Assembly: GCA_964366335.1 (NCBI GenBank)
Contig: CAYITQ010000013.1
Coordinates: 1 to 13,792, forward strand
Source of the DNA: JACRNA01 sp964366335
GTDB taxonomy: Bacteria > Patescibacteriota > Microgenomatia > CAZETR01 > Amesbacteraceae
Length of the DNA: 13,792 nt
Direction of reading: 5' to 3'
Shown here: positions 11,660-13,792 of the stretch, piece by piece
Numbering within the stretch: the first letter of the stretch is position 1
Layout: each line of letters begins with the position of its first letter
Position numbers and translations under genes: made by a program
Notes under the pieces: model-generated
What the model was told of the DNA's origin: nothing
What the model saw: only the letters and a program-made list of their open reading frames with translations
Database searches by the model: none

Positions 11660-13792
11660 TCAGACCACTTTCCCGGATTTGGTAATTATGCCTTCGGCGA
11701 TGTTGCGGGGAACCTCTTCATAGTGCGAGGGCTCCATATAATAGGATGCCCGGCCTTGGGTCAGAGAGCGGAGTTTGGTGGCATAACCTGATAATTCTGC
11801 CAGGGGAACATGGGCATTGATAATGGTTAGATTGCCACGCTTGTCAGTGCCCAAAATCTGAGCCCGCTTGGCAGACAAATCCCCGATCACATCCCCCATA
11901 AATGCGTCAGGGGTCGAGACTTCCACTTTCATGACCGGTTCCAACAGACAAGCATCAGCTTTTTTGGTGGCGTTCTGAATAGCCAGGCTCCCCGCTATTT
12001 TGAAAGCCATTTCTGACGAATCAACATCATGATAACTTCCGTCAAACAAAGTAACTTTCAAATCTACCAAAGGAAATCCGGCAATGACGCCATTTTCCAT
12101 GGCTTCTTTGATACCTTTTTCAATCGGGGTAATAAACTCGTTGGGAATTGCTCCCCCCTTGATGGCATTGACCCATTCAAAACCCGCCCCCCTGGGTAGC
12201 GGCTCTATTTTGATATAACAATGGCCGTATTGGCCGCGACCTCCCGATTGCTTGATATATTTTCCCTCACCCTCGGCAAGCTTGCGGATAGTTTCTTTGT
12301 AAGCGACCTGTGGAGCCCCGGTATTGGCCCCCACGTTAAATTCCCGCTTCATCCGGTCCACAATAATTTCCAGGTGCAACTCTCCCATGCCGGAAATAAT
12401 TGTCTGTCCCGTCTCGGGATTGGATTTGATTCTAAAGGTCGGATCCTCATCAGACAATTTACCCAGAGCATAGCCCATTTTTTCCTGATCGGATTTGGTA
12501 TTGGGTTCAATGGCCAAAGATATAGCCGGCTCGGGAAAAGAGATGGATTCCAGGACAATTGGATTGACTTTGTCACACAAGGTGTTACCGGTGACTGTCT
12601 CGCGCATCCCGACCAATGTCACAATTTCCCCGGCATAGGCCATGTCTATCTCTTCCCGCTTGTTGGCATGCATCAGAAGCATCCGCGAGACCCGTTCTTC
12701 TTTGTCTTTGGTAGCGTTATAAATTGGTTGTCCGGATTTGAGAGTCCCTGAATAAATACGGACATAGGTCAACCGGCCCACATGGGGGTCAGTCTGAATT
12801 TTGAAAGCTAGGCCACAAAATGGCTCCTCGTTTATTGTTTTCCGGACCACTTCTAGACCAGTCCGGGGATTTAAGCCTTTGACATGATCCACATCTACAG
12901 GTGAAGGCAGATATTCAACGACTGCGTCCAAAAGTGGCTGGACACCTTTGTTTCGCAGAGATGCACCGGCGTAGACAGGTACTAGTTTATAAGCAATTAC
13001 GGCTTTACGTAAGGCCACTTTTAATTCAGCGACATTTGGTTCTTCGCCATTTAAGAATTTGGTAATTAGGGAGTCATCGGTTTCAGAAATCTGTTCAACC
13101 AGTTTTGTCCGCCAGATCTCAACTACCTCTTTCATTTCAGCCGGTACTTCTTCCTCGGTAAATTTGGCTCCCGTTTCGTCCCCCTGCCAAATCAAAGCCT
13201 TTCTTTCCAAAAGAAGCACGACTCCGCGAAAAGTATTTTCGGCCCCGACAGGATAGGCCATGACCGCAGGACTTGCTCCCAATCTGTCGATTACGGCCTT
13301 TATCGTCCCTTCAAAGTTGGCACCAAGTTTGTCCACTTTGTTGACAAATATAATTCTGGGAACTTTGTATTTATCGGCTTGGCGCCAGACAGTTTCAGTT
13401 TGCGATTGGACTGTTTCCTCGGCGTCTAGCACGGTAACGGCGCCGTCGAGAACCCGCAAGGACCGCTCGACTTCGGCTGTAAAATCCACATGTCCCGGAG
13501 TATCAATCAAATTGATCCGGGTTGATTCGTTGCCGACCGGGGAATTTGGGTCAGTGACGGTCCAAAAAGTGGTGGTAGCAGCAGAAACGATAGTAATTCC
13601 TCTTTCTTTTTCTTGTTCCATCCAGTCCATTTGGGTATCGCCGTCATCAATATCTCCAATCTTGTAAGATTTGCCTGTGTAGAACAGAATACGCTCAGAA
13701 GTGGTAGTTTTTCCGGCATCAATATGAGCAATTATGCCAATATTCCGCACCCGGTCTTGCGGGATTATCCTGTTTGTAGTCTTAATATCACT
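11660..13792 (-). CDS. fusA: Translation elongation factor G (5' end outside window)
   Basis: There are 710 visible codons, and the frame stays open to the right edge. The GTG at 13750 is probably not the start, because coding continues upstream of it (TTNRIIPQDRVRNIGIIAHI, where EF-G usually has a short leader before RNIGI). EF-G drives tRNA-mRNA translocation and, with RRF, ribosome recycling. The G domain shows AHIDAGKTTT, QEKERGITI, DTPGHVDF and NKVDK. Domain II has GLAFKIQTDPHVGRLTYVRI. Domain III has MGELHLEIIVDRM. Domain IV has GGRGQYGHCYIK and MENGVIAGFPLVD. Domain V has GDVIGDLSAKRAQILG. Its usual follower, tuf, lies 2.9 kb away behind two ATPase genes. Confidence 0.97.
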   Translation of the reverse strand, partial: SDIKTTNRIIPQDRVRNIGIIAHIDAGKTTTSERILFYTGKSYKIGDIDDGDTQMDWMEQEKERGITIVSAATTTFWTVTDPNSPVGNESTRINLIDTPGHVDFTAEVERSLRVLDGAVTVLDAEETVQSQTETVWRQADKYKVPRIIFVNKVDKLGANFEGTIKAVIDRLGASPAVMAYPVGAENTFRGVVLLLERKALIWQGDETGAKFTEEEVPAEMKEVVEIWRTKLVEQISETDDSLITKFLNGEEPNVAELKVALRKAVIAYKLVPVYAGASLRNKGVQPLLDAVVEYLPSPVDVDHVKGLNPRTGLEVVRKTINEEPFCGLAFKIQTDPHVGRLTYVRIYSGTLKSGQPIYNATKDKEERVSRMLLMHANKREEIDMAYAGEIVTLVGMRETVTGNTLCDKVNPIVLESISFPEPAISLAIEPNTKSDQEKMGYALGKLSDEDPTFRIKSNPETGQTIISGMGELHLEIIVDRMKREFNVGANTGAPQVAYKETIRKLAEGEGKYIKQSGGRGQYGHCYIKIEPLPRGAGFEWVNAIKGGAIPNEFITPIEKGIKEAMENGVIAGFPLVDLKVTLFDGSYHDVDSSEMAFKIAGSLAIQNATKKADACLLEPVMKVEVSTPDAFMGDVIGDLSAKRAQILGTDKRGNLTIINAHVPLAELSGYATKLRSLTQGRASYYMEPSHYEEVPRNIAEGIITKSGKVV

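Noticed and set aside
12221..12751. Long plus-strand open frame (176 codons) antisense to fusA
   Set aside because: It mirrors a strongly conserved EF-G coding region, has no family resemblance and no promoter or ribosome binding site.
13260..13667. Plus-strand open frame of 135 codons antisense to fusA
   Set aside because: It is a serine/threonine-rich shadow frame opposite the EF-G GTPase domain. Conservation is explained by fusA.
13748..13750. GTG at 13750 as the fusA start
   Set aside because: The same frame stays open to the window edge with EF-G-like sequence before RNIGI, so the true start is most likely outside the window.

Overview
The window is a slice of the bacterial str/S10/spc translation gene cluster, almost all on the minus strand. 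In transcription order (right to left) it reads fusA (5' end beyond the window), two AAA+ ATPase genes, tuf, rpsJ, a small unknown gene on the plus strand, then rplC-rplD-rplW-rplB-rpsS-rplV-rpsC-rplP-rpmC-rpsQ-rplN-rplX-rplE-rpsN-rpsH-rplF and the first 27 codons of rplR, cut by the left edge. The gene order is the ancestral bacterial one with no ribosomal protein missing. Protein style (zinc-type S14, zinc-ribbon L24, short L3, EF-Tu with DAPGHADY), heavy gene packing and DUF4143-type ATPases suggest a Candidate Phyla Radiation/Patescibacteria genome, perhaps Microgenomates-like. That placement is inference from style, not a computed phylogeny.

Right part (8780-13792): fusA ends at 11660. 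In most bacteria tuf follows directly. Here about 2.9 kb intervenes, holding two distantly related AAA_14/DUF4143 ATPases and, between them, a 0.4-kb stretch of decayed coding fragments (9960-10352). Each ATPase has its own promoter with the -10 box about 7 nt before the start codon, so the mRNAs should be leaderless. Each -35 region is overlapped by an inverted repeat that looks like an operator.

Middle (6580-8779): tuf has a good promoter (TTGCAG-N17-TACAAT) 9 nt from its ATG, again with no room for a leader, and rpsJ follows 6 nt after tuf. The usual rpsJ-rplC junction is then broken by about 560 bp carrying a 114-residue orphan gene on the opposite strand. This insert is bracketed by a 27-bp exact direct repeat that is the 3' end of rpsJ. 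The copy next to rplC still reads LPVGVDIEVKM-stop. A terminator-like hairpin precedes that copy and a promoter (TGGATA-N17-TATAAT) lies on it, so the S10 operon looks split into a tuf-rpsJ unit and an rplC-onward unit. A second terminator-like hairpin abuts the rplC start codon and suggests attenuation.

Left part (1-6579): an unbroken r-protein operon with 1-4 nt junctions and many ATGA overlaps, implying translational coupling. Several internal genes (rplB, rplP, rpsS) keep clear Shine-Dalgarno sequences, in contrast to the leaderless stand-alone units. A block of exactly 100 Ns (1200-1299) sits inside rplE. Comparison with the L5 family suggests about 350 bases are really missing there.

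The most noteworthy features are the rpsJ-tail duplication around an orphan gene, the operon split it causes, and the pair of operator-bearing leaderless ATPase genes inside the str operon. No rRNA, tRNA, CRISPR array, transposase or integrase was seen.
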